This document shows, piece after piece, positions 54,144 to 63,760 of a stretch of DNA of 64,000 nt (positions are counted from its first letter, which is position 1; every line of letters begins with the position of its first letter). Origin of the DNA: Bacteroidales bacterium UBA1309. Its GTDB lineage: Bacteria; Bacteroidota; Bacteroidia; Bacteroidales; Dysgonomonadaceae. The notes beneath the pieces are model-generated. The model was not told where the DNA came from and searched no databases. It saw nothing but the letters and a program-made list of their open reading frames with translations. The translations under genes and the position numbers were made by a program. The DNA is taken from positions 1 through 64,000 of the forward strand of contig DBTT01000011.1 of NCBI GenBank assembly GCA_002307185.1, written 5' to 3'.

Positions 54144-55730
54144 TCACTTGATATATTGTTTCGAAACAGCGGAAGCCACATCGCGAAGAATAGCCTCAAT
54201 CTCGGGGTTGATGACTCCGGATTTCAAACTGTTCAACACATCTTCCTTGTGATTCAATTCGAGATTATTTAGAAAATCGCTTTCAAATTCAGCAACCTTT
54301 TCAATAGGAACATCTTTCAACAATCCGTTGGTTCCACAATAAAGGATGGCGATTTGCTTTTCAATAGCTAGCGGGGCATATTGAGGCTGCACAAGCAAGA
54401 TGGTGTTTTTCTTGCCCTTGTCTATCGTCATTGCCGTCACGGCATCCATGTCACCGCCAAACTTGGTAAACGCTTCCAATTCCCGGTATTGCGCCTGGTC
54501 TATTTTCAATGTTCCAGCCACCTTCTTCATTGCTTTCACCTGAGCCGAACCACCCACACGGGAAACAGAGATACCAACATCGATTGCCGGGCGCACGCCG
54601 GAGTTGAACAAATTCACATCCAAGAAAATTTGACCATCGGTGATAGAAATCACATTGGTTGGAATATAAGCAGACACATCGCCGGCCTGAGTCTCAATCA
54701 GAGGCAATGCCGTGAGCGAACCTCCAGCTACCACTTTCCCTTTCAAACTTTCGGGAAGGTCGTTCATTTGTTCAGCAACTTCCTGTTGCTCGATGATTTT
54801 TGCAGCACGCTCCAAGAGTCTTGAGTGAAGATAAAAAATATCTCCGGGATAAGCTTCACGGCCCGGCGGGCGGCGTAAGATCAAAGACATTTCGCGGTAT
54901 GCCACGGCTTGTTTTGACAAGTCATCGTAAACCACCAATGCGTGGCGGCCTGTGTCGCGGAAGAATTCCCCGATAGCAGCACCAGCAAATGCAGCATAGT
55001 ATTGCAATGCTGCGGGATCAGCCGCTGTGGCCGCAACAATGATGGTGTACTCCAACGCTCCTTTTTCACGTAAGATTTCCACCAGGTTGGCCACGGTAGA
55101 GGCTTTTTGTCCAATAGCCACATAGATGCAATATACGGGATTGCCTGCTTCGTAGTTCGATTTCTGATTTATGATAGTATCCAAGGCGATTGCCGACTTT
55201 CCTGTTTGACGGTCACCGATAATCAACTCGCGTTGTCCACGACCGATAGGAATCATCGCATCCACTGCCTTCAACCCTGTTTGCAAAGGCTGGGTCACCG
55301 GCTGGCGATAAATAACTCCCGGTGCTTTGCGCTCCAAAGGCATTTCGAGCAACTCCCCCAAAATAGGACCTTTGCCATCAATTGGGTTTCCCATCGGATT
55401 GATGACGCGTCCCAACATCCCCATCCCAACATTGATGGATGCAATTTTTCCGGTACGCTTCACGGTGTAGCCTTCCTTGATGTCAACAGAAGCTCCCAAC
55501 AATACGGCCCCCACGTTGTCTTCTTCAAGGTTCATCACCACTGCTTTGTCTCCGTTGTCGAATTCCAGCAACTCGCTTGCTTCGGCATTGTTGAGTCCGT
55601 AGATGCGGACAACGCCGTCACCAACACCAAGCACAGTGCCAATTTCGTCCAAATGGATTGTGCTGTTGATGCTCTCTAACTGCTGTTTCAGAATTTCGGA
55701 AACTTCACTCGGTTTTATATTTCCTGCCAT
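54144..55730 (-). CDS. atpA: ATP synthase F1 subunit alpha
   Basis: Regulatory nucleotide-binding subunit. 528 residues; Walker A GDRQTGKSAIALDTI, the QKASTVANLVEIL region, PPGREAYPGDIFYLHSRLLERAAK, and ISITDGQIFLDVNLFNSGVRPAIDVGISVSRVGG. Normal length. Confidence 0.98.
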   Translation of the reverse strand: MAGNIKPSEVSEILKQQLESINSTIHLDEIGTVLGVGDGVVRIYGLNNAEASELLEFDNGDKAVVMNLEEDNVGAVLLGASVDIKEGYTVKRTGKIASINVGMGMLGRVINPMGNPIDGKGPILGELLEMPLERKAPGVIYRQPVTQPLQTGLKAVDAMIPIGRGQRELIIGDRQTGKSAIALDTIINQKSNYEAGNPVYCIYVAIGQKASTVANLVEILREKGALEYTIIVAATAADPAALQYYAAFAGAAIGEFFRDTGRHALVVYDDLSKQAVAYREMSLILRRPPGREAYPGDIFYLHSRLLERAAKIIEQQEVAEQMNDLPESLKGKVVAGGSLTALPLIETQAGDVSAYIPTNVISITDGQIFLDVNLFNSGVRPAIDVGISVSRVGGSAQVKAMKKVAGTLKIDQAQYRELEAFTKFGGDMDAVTAMTIDKGKKNTILLVQPQYAPLAIEKQIAILYCGTNGLLKDVPIEKVAEFESDFLNNLELNHKEDVLNSLKSGVINPEIEAILRDVASAVSKQYIK

Positions 55731-55791
55731 GTTTCTTTTCTATTCAAATTAAATATCCGATTTGCGGCTCTAGGCGAAACCGAATATCCGA

Positions 55792-56346
55792 TTAATATCC
55801 TCTTCTGCTGTTTTCAGCAATAAATTGTTTTTTAATTAGATTCAACTGGGTTTTCACAGATGCATCTAGCCGGTAAGTATCAAAGTCAAAAATAAACCCA
55901 CCTCCGATAGACGGATCTACCTCCGTCTCTAGTTCGAGATGACCAGGCTTGACTTTTTCGAAGATTGCTCTAATTTTATCAAGCAATACTTTGTCAGCAG
56001 GAGCTGCCGTGGTTAAAAATCCAGAGTTGATGTTTTTCGATTGGCGGTAGAGATCTTCAAAAGTCAATGCGATGAATTTCAGCAAACCTTCGCGCCGATT
56101 TTTCAATACCAAATCCACCAAGCCTGCATAAGCCGAGCTGTGATCTTTCACCACAGACAAAAGCAACTTACGTTTGTCTTTGACACCTAGAATCGGATTA
56201 TCCAAAGCCTTTGCCAGAGCTGGCTCTTTACGAAGAGTCTTTTCGAGAAGGAGCACTTCCTGAAACACTGTTTCTTCCAAATGCTGCTCTTGTGAATAGG
56301 CAAGCAAGGCTTTGGCGTATCGTTTAGATATTAGTCCAATATTCAT
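55792..56346 (-). CDS. atpH: ATP synthase F1 subunit delta (OSCP)
   Basis: Peripheral stalk connector. 184 residues: MNIGLISKRYAKALLAYSQEQHLEE at the start and the C-terminal VDPSIGGGFIFDFDTYRLDASVKTQLNLIKKQF motif. 5 bases behind atpF, 61 bases before atpA. Confidence 0.95.
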   Translation of the reverse strand: MNIGLISKRYAKALLAYSQEQHLEETVFQEVLLLEKTLRKEPALAKALDNPILGVKDKRKLLLSVVKDHSSAYAGLVDLVLKNRREGLLKFIALTFEDLYRQSKNINSGFLTTAAPADKVLLDKIRAIFEKVKPGHLELETEVDPSIGGGFIFDFDTYRLDASVKTQLNLIKKQFIAENSRRGY

Positions 56347-56351
56347 AATGT

Positions 56352-56849
56352 CTAAGATTTAGAGACCAACGCCTCATCTACCAAACGGCCAATCAGGTCG
56401 AGCTGCGCCTTCTCGCTACCAAGAGAACTTCTCAATATTTTCTCGGCTACACCTACTGAAAGTTCGGCCATTTGAAGACGAAGGTCACGCATAGCCTGTT
56501 CTTTTTCGGATTGAAGTTGTTGCTTGAATACTTGCAGCTCTTTCATCCCTTCCGTCTTGGCTTGGTTGCGGGCTTCACTGATGATACGATCTCTTGTGTC
56601 AGCTGCTTCCCTCAGGATTTTCACCTGTTCTGCTCTGGCCGACGCTACCAACTCGTCACATTCTTGCTTAATGGAGACTACTTTTTCGTTGGCTTTTTTA
56701 GCTGCTTCAAGCGAATCGTGGATATACGATGCACGTTCTGCAACAGATTTGGTAATAACAGGAAAACCAAATTTGGCCAAGATGAAGAAGACGATGCTGA
56801 ATGAAAGCATCATCCAAAAAAGAAGTCCGAAATCAGGTGACAATAACAT
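56352..56849 (-). CDS. atpF: ATP synthase Fo subunit b
   Basis: One N-terminal membrane helix (about 8-27, FGLLFWMMLSFSIVFFILAKFGFPVI) then a long charged coiled coil forming the stator (AAKKANEKVVSIKQECDELVASARAEQVKILREA...). 165 residues. 17 bases behind atpE. Confidence 0.96.
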   Translation of the reverse strand: MLLSPDFGLLFWMMLSFSIVFFILAKFGFPVITKSVAERASYIHDSLEAAKKANEKVVSIKQECDELVASARAEQVKILREAADTRDRIISEARNQAKTEGMKELQVFKQQLQSEKEQAMRDLRLQMAELSVGVAEKILRSSLGSEKAQLDLIGRLVDEALVSKS

Positions 56850-56866
56850 AGCTATATTCTATTAGA

Positions 56867-57112
56867 TTATTTCAAAATGAATCCACAAAGAACGATCGCA
56901 AACAAGGCAACTCCTTCTACAAGTGCCGCTGCAATAATCATTGTTGTACGGATATCTCCTACTGCATCGGGCTGACGGGCGATACCCTCGCAGGCAGAAC
57001 CACCGATCCGACCGACACCAATGCCTGCTCCAACAGCAGCCAAACCAGCTCCAATTGCTGCACCTAAACCTGTATAACTTACGACGGCTTGTAATAAAAC
57101 TGATAGTAACAT
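56867..57112 (-). CDS. atpE: ATP synthase Fo subunit c
   Basis: 81 residues, two membrane helices with a Gly-rich first helix (GLGAAIGAGLAAVGAGIGVG), polar loop RQPD, and the ion-binding Glu in ALVEGVALFAIV (about residue 67). The first helix lacks the Gln, and the sequence after Glu is Gly-Val-Ala rather than the Thr/Ser-Tyr pattern of sodium rings, so proton coupling is likely (inference). Confidence 0.96.
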   Translation of the reverse strand: MLLSVLLQAVVSYTGLGAAIGAGLAAVGAGIGVGRIGGSACEGIARQPDAVGDIRTTMIIAAALVEGVALFAIVLCGFILK

Positions 57113-57163
57113 AATCTTCTAAATTTAATAAGTTATTTAATTATTGATTTTTTTATTTGAATA

Positions 57164-58252
57164 TTAACGTTTCACTGTATGAGGCTCCACTTGAGCCAAC
57201 CCGATGAACACGGCGGAAAGAAGAGTGAAAACATATGCCTGGATACAAGACACCAGCACTTCCACCAACCCCATAAACACGCTGAGAAGAACAGAAACAA
57301 CTGTCATCGACGAATTCAACGCCGGTCCCTGACTTGCGGTGATAAACACCAGGCATACAATGCTGATTGCGATGGAGTGACCTGCAAGAATGTTTGCAAA
57401 CAAACGGATCATCAAGGCAAATGGCTTGGTGAATACACCCACAAACTCAATGATAGGCATAAATGGAGGCACCTTCAACCAAATGGGCACATCCGGCCAA
57501 AAAATTTCCCGCCAATATTCCTTTGTTCCAAAGATATTCACATAGAAAAACGTAAACAACGACAGGATAAGCGTGATGGCGATGTTTCCCGTAACATTTG
57601 CACCTCCCGGAAAAATAGGGATAAGCCCCATCAGGTTGTTAATAAGGATAAAGAAAAAGGCAGTAAGCAAATACGGTGAAAACTTGGCATAATTCTTTCC
57701 GATACAAGGCTTAATGACCTCGTTTTCGATGTTCATTACGATCATTTCCATAAAACCGATAAAACCTCTCGGGGCTTTAAGCTCGCCGGTCTTTTTCTGT
57801 TTTTTGTAGAATGAGGCAACTCCCAAAATGATGGCCAGCAGGATTCCCGAATTGATCAGAAGACTAAACACATTCTTTGTTATGGAAAAATCCCAAGGCC
57901 TGATTTCTTCACCGGAAGCATTTTTTTCCACCAACTTGCCTTTGTATTTTTCTGATTCGGACAGATAAAAACCATTGTAAGAGCCATGTCCTTCTTCCAG
58001 TTTGGAAGAGAAGAAGACATTTAACCCATTCTGGCCAACCACTATCACGGGCAATGGAATCGAAATATGCTTTCCGTTGATTGTGGTGATGTGCCATTCG
58101 TAGGCATCGGTCACATGCTCCATTATTACATCCTTGGCGCTGAATGCGGCAGATTCATGCTTGCCTTGTTCTTCTGCGGCAAAAGCAGGATGCAAGGCCG
58201 AAGCAGCAACAAAACAAAATAAAAGCACTATTATTCTTGAAAAATCCTTCAT
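57164..58252 (-). CDS. atpB: ATP synthase Fo subunit a
   Basis: 362 residues from MKDFSRIIV; the ATG overlaps the stop of the preceding gene (ATGA type). It carries an N-terminal signal-like hydrophobic stretch (IIVLLFCFVAASALHPAFA) and a ~90-residue soluble extension before the usual membrane core, as in other Bacteroidota AtpB. Core landmarks: the essential Arg in KPFALMIRLFANILAGHSIAI and the late helix VLVSCIQAYVFTLLSAVFIGLAQ. Confidence 0.95.
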   Translation of the reverse strand: MKDFSRIIVLLFCFVAASALHPAFAAEEQGKHESAAFSAKDVIMEHVTDAYEWHITTINGKHISIPLPVIVVGQNGLNVFFSSKLEEGHGSYNGFYLSESEKYKGKLVEKNASGEEIRPWDFSITKNVFSLLINSGILLAIILGVASFYKKQKKTGELKAPRGFIGFMEMIVMNIENEVIKPCIGKNYAKFSPYLLTAFFFILINNLMGLIPIFPGGANVTGNIAITLILSLFTFFYVNIFGTKEYWREIFWPDVPIWLKVPPFMPIIEFVGVFTKPFALMIRLFANILAGHSIAISIVCLVFITASQGPALNSSMTVVSVLLSVFMGLVEVLVSCIQAYVFTLLSAVFIGLAQVEPHTVKR

Positions 58253-58653
58253 GATTTCATTCTTTTTTCTTTCAAATATTTCTCGATCCGGACAAAAGTC
58301 CACGATTCAAGAACCAAAAACAACAAGTATTGGAAAATAAAGCTAATTGCAAATGCCTTTGTGTTTTCTCCAACTGCCAGAGCATAAATAGTTATAAGAA
58401 CGATCGCCAAAAGCATTTTGCCTGCCATCACTCCCATGTAAACATGTACTAAACGAGTGTCGGAAACTTTTTTGCTGAGTTTTTCAACCATATAAATCAA
58501 AAAAGATTCTAAAAAAGCCATTCCAACAAAAATGTAGGTAAACCAAGGAGAGTAGAAAGCCGGAAGAAACAAATGGAGCAAAATGCCAATGGCCACTCCA
58601 ATCACGACAGCCCAGAGCCAAAGGTGTAAAATTAATTTTGCAGCCAAACCCAT
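58249..58653 (-). CDS. AtpI-like membrane protein in the ATP synthase operon
   Basis: 134 residues from the ATG two bases after the atpC stop (an upstream ATG would overlap atpC by 28 bases). Four hydrophobic segments (about 5-30, 36-55, 75-97, 103-120) and a basic tail ending EKYLKEKRMKS. The position between atpC and atpB and the four-helix layout suggest an AtpI/UncI-type assembly or Mg-uptake factor, but the sequence is divergent and the label is by context. The stop overlaps the atpB start by four bases. Confidence 0.72.
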   Translation of the reverse strand: MGLAAKLILHLWLWAVVIGVAIGILLHLFLPAFYSPWFTYIFVGMAFLESFLIYMVEKLSKKVSDTRLVHVYMGVMAGKMLLAIVLITIYALAVGENTKAFAISFIFQYLLFLVLESWTFVRIEKYLKEKRMKS

Positions 58654-58655
58654 AC

Positions 58656-58919
58656 CTATTTTTTGACCGATTGTTCTACGCAAGCCGTTATGACTCCGTT
58701 GTACATTTCAACAATGCCTCTTTCCACGTCCAATTCGCGAGGCTCGCCTCCTATCGTGTAAACAATTTTTCCTTTTTTGAGAGAGGAAATCAAGGGAGCG
58801 TGGCCAGGCTGAATTCCAAAAAAGCCGGCAATGCCAGGAAAAGTGGCGGATGAAATCTCACCCGAGAAAATCTTCCTCTCAGGTGAAATCATATTCAATT
58901 GCAATTTTATATTATCCAT
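58656..58919 (-). CDS. atpC: ATP synthase F1 subunit epsilon (short form)
   Basis: 87 residues, only the N-terminal beta-sandwich: LNMISPERKIFSGEISSATFPGIAGFFGIQPGHAPLISSLKKGKIVY. The C-terminal helical hairpin that inhibits ATP hydrolysis in E. coli is absent, as is normal in Bacteroidota. 22 bases behind atpD. Confidence 0.95.
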   Translation of the reverse strand: MDNIKLQLNMISPERKIFSGEISSATFPGIAGFFGIQPGHAPLISSLKKGKIVYTIGGEPRELDVERGIVEMYNGVITACVEQSVKK

Positions 58920-58941
58920 TGATTAATTTTCGTTGAATCAA

Positions 58942-60456
58942 TTATCCAGCTACCTGGCCCAAGATTTTTTGACCTTTTTCGATGGCTTGTTCAATTGTGC
59001 CCACGTTCAGGAAGGCCTGTTCGGGCAAATGATCCACCTCGCCGTTCAAAATCATCTTGAATCCGCGAATGATATCTTCGATGGCTACAATTTCGCCGGG
59101 CACACCCGTAAATTGCTCAGCCACACTAAATGGCTGGGACAAGAAACGTTGCACGCGCCGTGCTCTTGCAACCACCTCCCGGTCTTCATCCGAAAGCTCT
59201 TCCATCCCGAGGATAGAAATAATATCTTGTAGATCTTTGTATCGTTGCAAAATTTGCTTCACTTGTTGAGCCACTTCGTAGTGTTCCTCGCCAACTACAT
59301 TCGGATCAAGGCTTCTTGATGTAGAATCCAAAGGATCCACGGCAGGATAGATACCCAATTCGGTAATCTTACGGTTCAACACGGTCGTTGCATCCAAGTG
59401 CGAGAAAGTGGTGGCTGGAGCGGGGTCGGTCAAGTCATCGGCCGGTACATACACAGCCTGAACAGAAGTGATAGATCCGCTCTTTGTTGAAGTAATCCGT
59501 TCTTGCATGGCACCCATTTCGGAAGCCAAAGTAGGTTGATAGCCCACAGCCGAAGGCATACGTCCCAAAAGGGCGGAAACTTCAGAACCAGCCTGTGTGA
59601 AACGGAAGATATTGTCGATAAAGAAAAGAATATCTTTCGGCCCATCGGATTCTGCATCACGGAAAGATTCTGCAATGGTCAAACCAGACAACGCCACAGA
59701 TGCACGCGCTCCTGGAGGTTCATTCATCTGACCAAAAACAAGCGACAACTGTGATTTCTTGACTTCTTCGTAATCTACTTTCGACAAGTCCCAGTGTCCT
59801 TTTTCCATGCTTTTTTTGAATTCTTCTCCGTAGCGGATCACCTCCGATTCAATCATTTCACGAAGCAGGTCATTCCCTTCACGGGTACGTTCACCCACTC
59901 CGGCAAAAACTGAAAATCCGTTGTGTTTTTTAGCTATGTTGTTGATAAGTTCCAGAATCAAGACAGTTTTCCCGACACCGGCACCACCAAACAAACCGAC
60001 TTTACCTCCCTTTGCATAAGGAGCAAGCAAGTCTATTACTTTGATTCCGGTAAATAAAACTTCACGGGAAGTAAGCAAATCTTCAAACTTGGGAGGTTCA
60101 CGGTGAATGGAAGAGCCACCTGTCTTATCAAGCGCCTTCATCCCGTCAATCGAATCACCGACCACATTCATCAGTCGCCCTTTCACTTGTTCGCCGACTG
60201 GCATTTGGATAGCAGAACCGGTTGAAATGACTTTTATTCCACGGCGCAAACCATCCGTGCTGTCCATTGCAACAGTCCTCACGGTATCTTCCCCAATATG
60301 CTGTTTCACTTCGAGAATAAGCATACGGCCATCTTCTCTTTGGATTTCCAAAGCTTCGTCGATGCGAGGAAGCCCTACAGACTCACTGTTTGTTTCAAAA
60401 TATACATCTACTACTGGCCCTATCACTTGTGATACCCGGCCTACTCTTTGTGGCAT
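58942..60456 (-). CDS. atpD: ATP synthase F1 subunit beta
   Basis: Catalytic subunit. 504 residues from MPQRVGRVSQVIGPVVDVYF. Walker A GGAGVGKTVLILELI, ERTREGNDL with the catalytic Glu, DGPKDILFFIDNIFRFTQAGSEVSALLGRMPSAVGYQPTLASEMG, and the DELSEED-region equivalent MEELSDEDREVVARARR. First gene of the operon, with a promoter at 60632-60664. Confidence 0.98.
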   Translation of the reverse strand: MPQRVGRVSQVIGPVVDVYFETNSESVGLPRIDEALEIQREDGRMLILEVKQHIGEDTVRTVAMDSTDGLRRGIKVISTGSAIQMPVGEQVKGRLMNVVGDSIDGMKALDKTGGSSIHREPPKFEDLLTSREVLFTGIKVIDLLAPYAKGGKVGLFGGAGVGKTVLILELINNIAKKHNGFSVFAGVGERTREGNDLLREMIESEVIRYGEEFKKSMEKGHWDLSKVDYEEVKKSQLSLVFGQMNEPPGARASVALSGLTIAESFRDAESDGPKDILFFIDNIFRFTQAGSEVSALLGRMPSAVGYQPTLASEMGAMQERITSTKSGSITSVQAVYVPADDLTDPAPATTFSHLDATTVLNRKITELGIYPAVDPLDSTSRSLDPNVVGEEHYEVAQQVKQILQRYKDLQDIISILGMEELSDEDREVVARARRVQRFLSQPFSVAEQFTGVPGEIVAIEDIIRGFKMILNGEVDHLPEQAFLNVGTIEQAIEKGQKILGQVAG

Positions 60457-60631
60457 ATACAATTTTTTTACGAATTATCTTTTTATATGGATTTTACAGC
60501 GCAAATTGATCGGAATATGACCATTTATCATTGAATATTATCTAAAAACAAAAAAGTCAAATTGTATCCGAAAAACAAAATATTAATTAAAAAAATCTTT
60601 TATTTTGTCAACTCTACCTGACAAAACCTCA

Positions 60632-60664
60632 CAAATATAGTGTTTTTTTAGTTGAATAATCAAA
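60632..60664 (-). promoter_or_regulatory. ATP synthase operon promoter
   Basis: TTTG (60664-60661), 21 bases, TATATTTG (60639-60632) on the minus strand; leader about 170 bases. The remainder of the 754-base gap (60463-61216) is AT-rich and shows only the kor terminator. Confidence 0.65.
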
Positions 60665-61162
60665 GCATGAACTCAAAAACAAGATTGTTTTTTTAGATTT
60701 TTAACCATGAGCTTTTGAAAAGGAATTTTTGTCACATCAAAAGCGAATTCTGTGACATGGCAAGTTTCTAATTCGGCAAAGGAAATAATTAAAGCGGCAA
60801 AATCCATGAAAGAGAATAAGTAAAGTCCAACATAAAAAACATCCTATTATTAGTTAAATCGCCTAGAAGAGAAAAATAGCCCCCTGTTTTTTCCAAGCAA
60901 ATATCTTTCGAAAACAAATAATAATGGTAAAAATCAAGATGCTTCATTTTTAGGATAGATCGCTAATGGCAGGGCATAACACTAGCTAACCGCAAATAAA
61001 CAGCCGATAGCTTTATCAACAAACAAGATTTTAGAACTAGAAATGATTCTGATAGGATAGTTTCTTGGCTACGGAAAAAGATTCAAAGAAAATGATTTTT
61101 CATTTCTAACAGTATTAAGTCATTCAAAAATAATTTAAGTTTAGCAGGTATTGCTTTAGCGT

Positions 61163-61200
61163 GAAAAAGCCCGTATTTAAGTCAACAATTAAATACGGGT
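61163..61200 (-). terminator. Terminator of the kor operon
   Basis: CCCGTATTTAA pairs with TTAAATACGGG (11 bp) around an 8-base loop, followed by CTTTTTC on the minus strand, just behind the gamma-subunit stop. Confidence 0.85.
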
Positions 61201-61216
61201 TTTTAGAGTTCCTATC

Positions 61217-61762
61217 CTATCCCAGAGGCTGGATTATCTCCATTCCTCTGGTGATGGCTTTTTCATTTCCTGGAAGTAGATGATGATGCCTCTCGGGGAG
61301 AGATTTTTTCAATCCTTTCATCACATTTTCCAGCTTCACAATCGGTACAACTTTGAGCAATCCTCCCAAGACGATCATGTTCATCAACTTACTATTTCTC
61401 AAGGAAGAAGCTTCATCCGTTGCGGCCACTGTATATATCGAAATATCTTTTCTCTCTGGCAAATGGACAATACCGCTCGGATCATAAATCAGGATTCCGC
61501 CAGGCTTTACTGTATTTTCGAATTTGACAAGCGATGGCTGATTTAAAGCAATCACAATGTCGAAATGATTTACGATCGGAGAGCTTATGCGCTCATCACT
61601 CAGGATGACTGTTACATTGGCAGTTCCTCCGCGTTGTTCTGGACCGTAAGATGGAAACCATGAAACCTCCTTGTCTTCCATCAACCCGGAATAAGCGAGA
61701 ATTTTGCCCATCGATAAGACTCCTTGCCCGCCAAAACCGGAAATAATTATCTCTTTTACCAT
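61217..61762 (-). CDS. korC: 2-oxoacid:ferredoxin oxidoreductase, gamma subunit
   Basis: 181 residues; ISGFGGQGVLSMGKILAYSGLMEDKEVSWFPSYGPEQRGGTANVTVILSDERI is diagnostic for the gamma domain of the PFOR/KOR/VOR family. Last gene of the operon. Whether the substrate is 2-oxoglutarate (KOR) or branched-chain 2-oxoacids (VOR) cannot be read from this subunit. Confidence 0.92.
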   Translation of the reverse strand: MVKEIIISGFGGQGVLSMGKILAYSGLMEDKEVSWFPSYGPEQRGGTANVTVILSDERISSPIVNHFDIVIALNQPSLVKFENTVKPGGILIYDPSGIVHLPERKDISIYTVAATDEASSLRNSKLMNMIVLGGLLKVVPIVKLENVMKGLKKSLPERHHHLLPGNEKAITRGMEIIQPLG

Positions 61763-61810
61763 TATTAAAGGTTATTATAATTCTTATTTATCACAAATTT
61801 GAAGAACAAA

Positions 61811-62575
61811 TCAAATATTCTTCAAATCTCCCAAGGGAAATACCGGGAACATGTTGTCCACCATCCAGTCATTGGAAGCAGCCGGGGTCATCTTCCAGCC
61901 AGAGCTACAGGTAGAAACAATTTCAACAACGGATGTTCCTTTTCCTGCCATTGAATTTTCAAAGGCCAAACGAATCATTCTTTTGGCACGCTTCACATTT
62001 GCAGCTGTATGCACAGCTTGCCGGGAAACGAGGCATACACCGTCCAACTGTGCCAGAAGCTTGGACATATCCAAAGGAGCGCCATCCTTAGAGGTTGTAC
62101 GTCCCGAAGGGCTGGTTGCCGTGGCCATGTTGATGAGCGTGGTAGGGGACATTTGCCCACCAGTCATTCCGTAGATGCCGTTGTTGATGTATATGATGGC
62201 TATGTTTTCTCCCCGGTTAGCAGCATGGAGGGTTTCGGCGGTGCCTATGGCCGCCAGGTCACCATCTCCCTGATAGGTGAAAACCATTTTGTCGGGGTTC
62301 AACCGCTTCGCTGCCGTAGCCAATGCAGGAGCGCGTCCATGAGCAGCTTCTTGCCAGTCAATATCCAAATAGTTATAAGCAAAGACAGCGCAACCAACAG
62401 GAGCGATGCCAATTGTTTTCTCTTTCAAATCTAACTCCTGGATCACCTCGGCGATCAACTTGTGCACAACACCATGGGAACAACCCGGACAGTAATGCAT
62501 ATGTGTGTCGTTCATCAGCTCCGGCTTGGCATAGACCATGTTTTCGGGACTAACAATATCTATATCTATACTCAT
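61811..62575 (-). CDS. korB: 2-oxoacid:ferredoxin oxidoreductase, beta (TPP-binding) subunit
   Basis: 254 residues. HYCPGCSHGVVHKLIAEVI at the start, thiamine-diphosphate/Mg motif TYQGDGDLAAIGTAETLHAANRGENIAIIYINNGIYGMTGGQMSPTT, and a Cys in STCSSGWKMTP. 17 bases behind the alpha subunit gene. Confidence 0.93.
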   Translation of the reverse strand: MSIDIDIVSPENMVYAKPELMNDTHMHYCPGCSHGVVHKLIAEVIQELDLKEKTIGIAPVGCAVFAYNYLDIDWQEAAHGRAPALATAAKRLNPDKMVFTYQGDGDLAAIGTAETLHAANRGENIAIIYINNGIYGMTGGQMSPTTLINMATATSPSGRTTSKDGAPLDMSKLLAQLDGVCLVSRQAVHTAANVKRAKRMIRLAFENSMAGKGTSVVEIVSTCSSGWKMTPAASNDWMVDNMFPVFPLGDLKNI

Positions 62576-62592
62576 TTGTTTGAAGTTATTAA

Positions 62593-63687
62593 TTAATTGG
62601 GTAAATTAAATTTTGCCACTAAGGCATTATACACTTCTTGCGGAGTAGGAACAACCCCTCCCAAGCGTCCATAGTATTCAACCGGCACTTTTCCGTTGAC
62701 AGCCAACCTGACATCCTCCACCATTTGTCCGGCATTCATTTCCACAGTAAGAAATCCTTTCACTTGGGCGGAGAAAGAGTCTATGGCAGTTGATGGAAAC
62801 GGCCACAGCGTGATAGGACGGAAAATCCCGACCTTGATTCCTTGTTCACGAGCCAAATCCTTGGCTTTCTGGCAGATGCGTGCCATTGCTCCAAATGCCA
62901 CCAAAATGTAATCGGCATCTTCGGCATCAATAGTCTCGTAACGAACTTCCGTCTTCGTAATTTCCGCATACTTGGCCTGGAAGCGAAGGTTGTTCTGCTC
63001 CATTATGACCGAGTCTAATTCAAGAGAAGTGATGATATTGGGTTTTCGGGTTGCAGGCTTGCCTAGTGTGGCCCAAGGGCATTGTTCCCTAATTTCTGCT
63101 TCCGTACGTCTGCGCCGATAAGCGGGCAATTTCACTTTCTCCATCATCTGCCCAATTACCCCATCGGCCAAAATCATAGCAGGATTATTGTACTTGAAAG
63201 CCAATTGAAGGCCCAGATCCACAAAATCGGCCATTTCCTGAACGGATGCCGGAGCAAGCGTTATCAAACGATAGTCGCCATGCCCCCCCCCTTTTACAGC
63301 CTGAAAATAGTCGGATTGCGAAGGTTGGATAGTACCTAGACCGGGTCCTCCACGCATCACGTTTACGATCAAACAAGGCAGTTCTGCTCCTGCCAGGTAT
63401 GAAATTCCTTCTTGCTTGAGGCTTATGCCTGGGCTTGAGGAAGAAGTCATCACCGCTTTTCCGCAGGCAGCACCACCGTACACCATGTTTATTGCAGCAA
63501 TTTCACTTTCTGCTTGCAGGACAACCATTCCTGTTGTTGTCCAAGGAGCCTCATTCATGAGGGTTTCCATTATTTCGGATTGAGGAGTGATTGGATAGCC
63601 AAAATAGCCGTCAACGCCAATGCGGATTGCCGCATAAGCAATGGCTTCATTCCCCTTCATTAATACGATATCTTGGAACTCTGTCAT
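62593..63687 (-). CDS. korA: 2-oxoacid:ferredoxin oxidoreductase, alpha subunit
   Basis: 364 residues; MKGNEAIAYAAIRIGVDGYFGYPITPQSEIMETL, ASSSPGISLKQEGISYLAGAELPCLIVNVMRGGPGLGTIQPSQSDYFQAVKGGGHGDYRLITLAPAS and a C-terminal transketolase-like domain (VGIFRPITLWPFPSTAI). The shape is that of KorA/VorB enzymes. With ferredoxin, it oxidatively decarboxylates a 2-oxoacid to acyl-CoA, or runs in the reductive direction under anaerobiosis. Confidence 0.93.
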   Translation of the reverse strand: MTEFQDIVLMKGNEAIAYAAIRIGVDGYFGYPITPQSEIMETLMNEAPWTTTGMVVLQAESEIAAINMVYGGAACGKAVMTSSSSPGISLKQEGISYLAGAELPCLIVNVMRGGPGLGTIQPSQSDYFQAVKGGGHGDYRLITLAPASVQEMADFVDLGLQLAFKYNNPAMILADGVIGQMMEKVKLPAYRRRRTEAEIREQCPWATLGKPATRKPNIITSLELDSVIMEQNNLRFQAKYAEITKTEVRYETIDAEDADYILVAFGAMARICQKAKDLAREQGIKVGIFRPITLWPFPSTAIDSFSAQVKGFLTVEMNAGQMVEDVRLAVNGKVPVEYYGRLGGVVPTPQEVYNALVAKFNLPN

Positions 63688-63760
63688 TATTGTTATGTTT
63701 ATAAAATAGAAACAGACTATTACAGTAAATTGTTTACCGCAATAGTCTGTCTTAGCCTTT

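Noticed and set aside
60463..61216. Large gap checked for tRNA or small RNA genes
   Set aside because: No cloverleaf, no CCA end and no stable structure apart from the kor terminator; only the atp promoter is supported.
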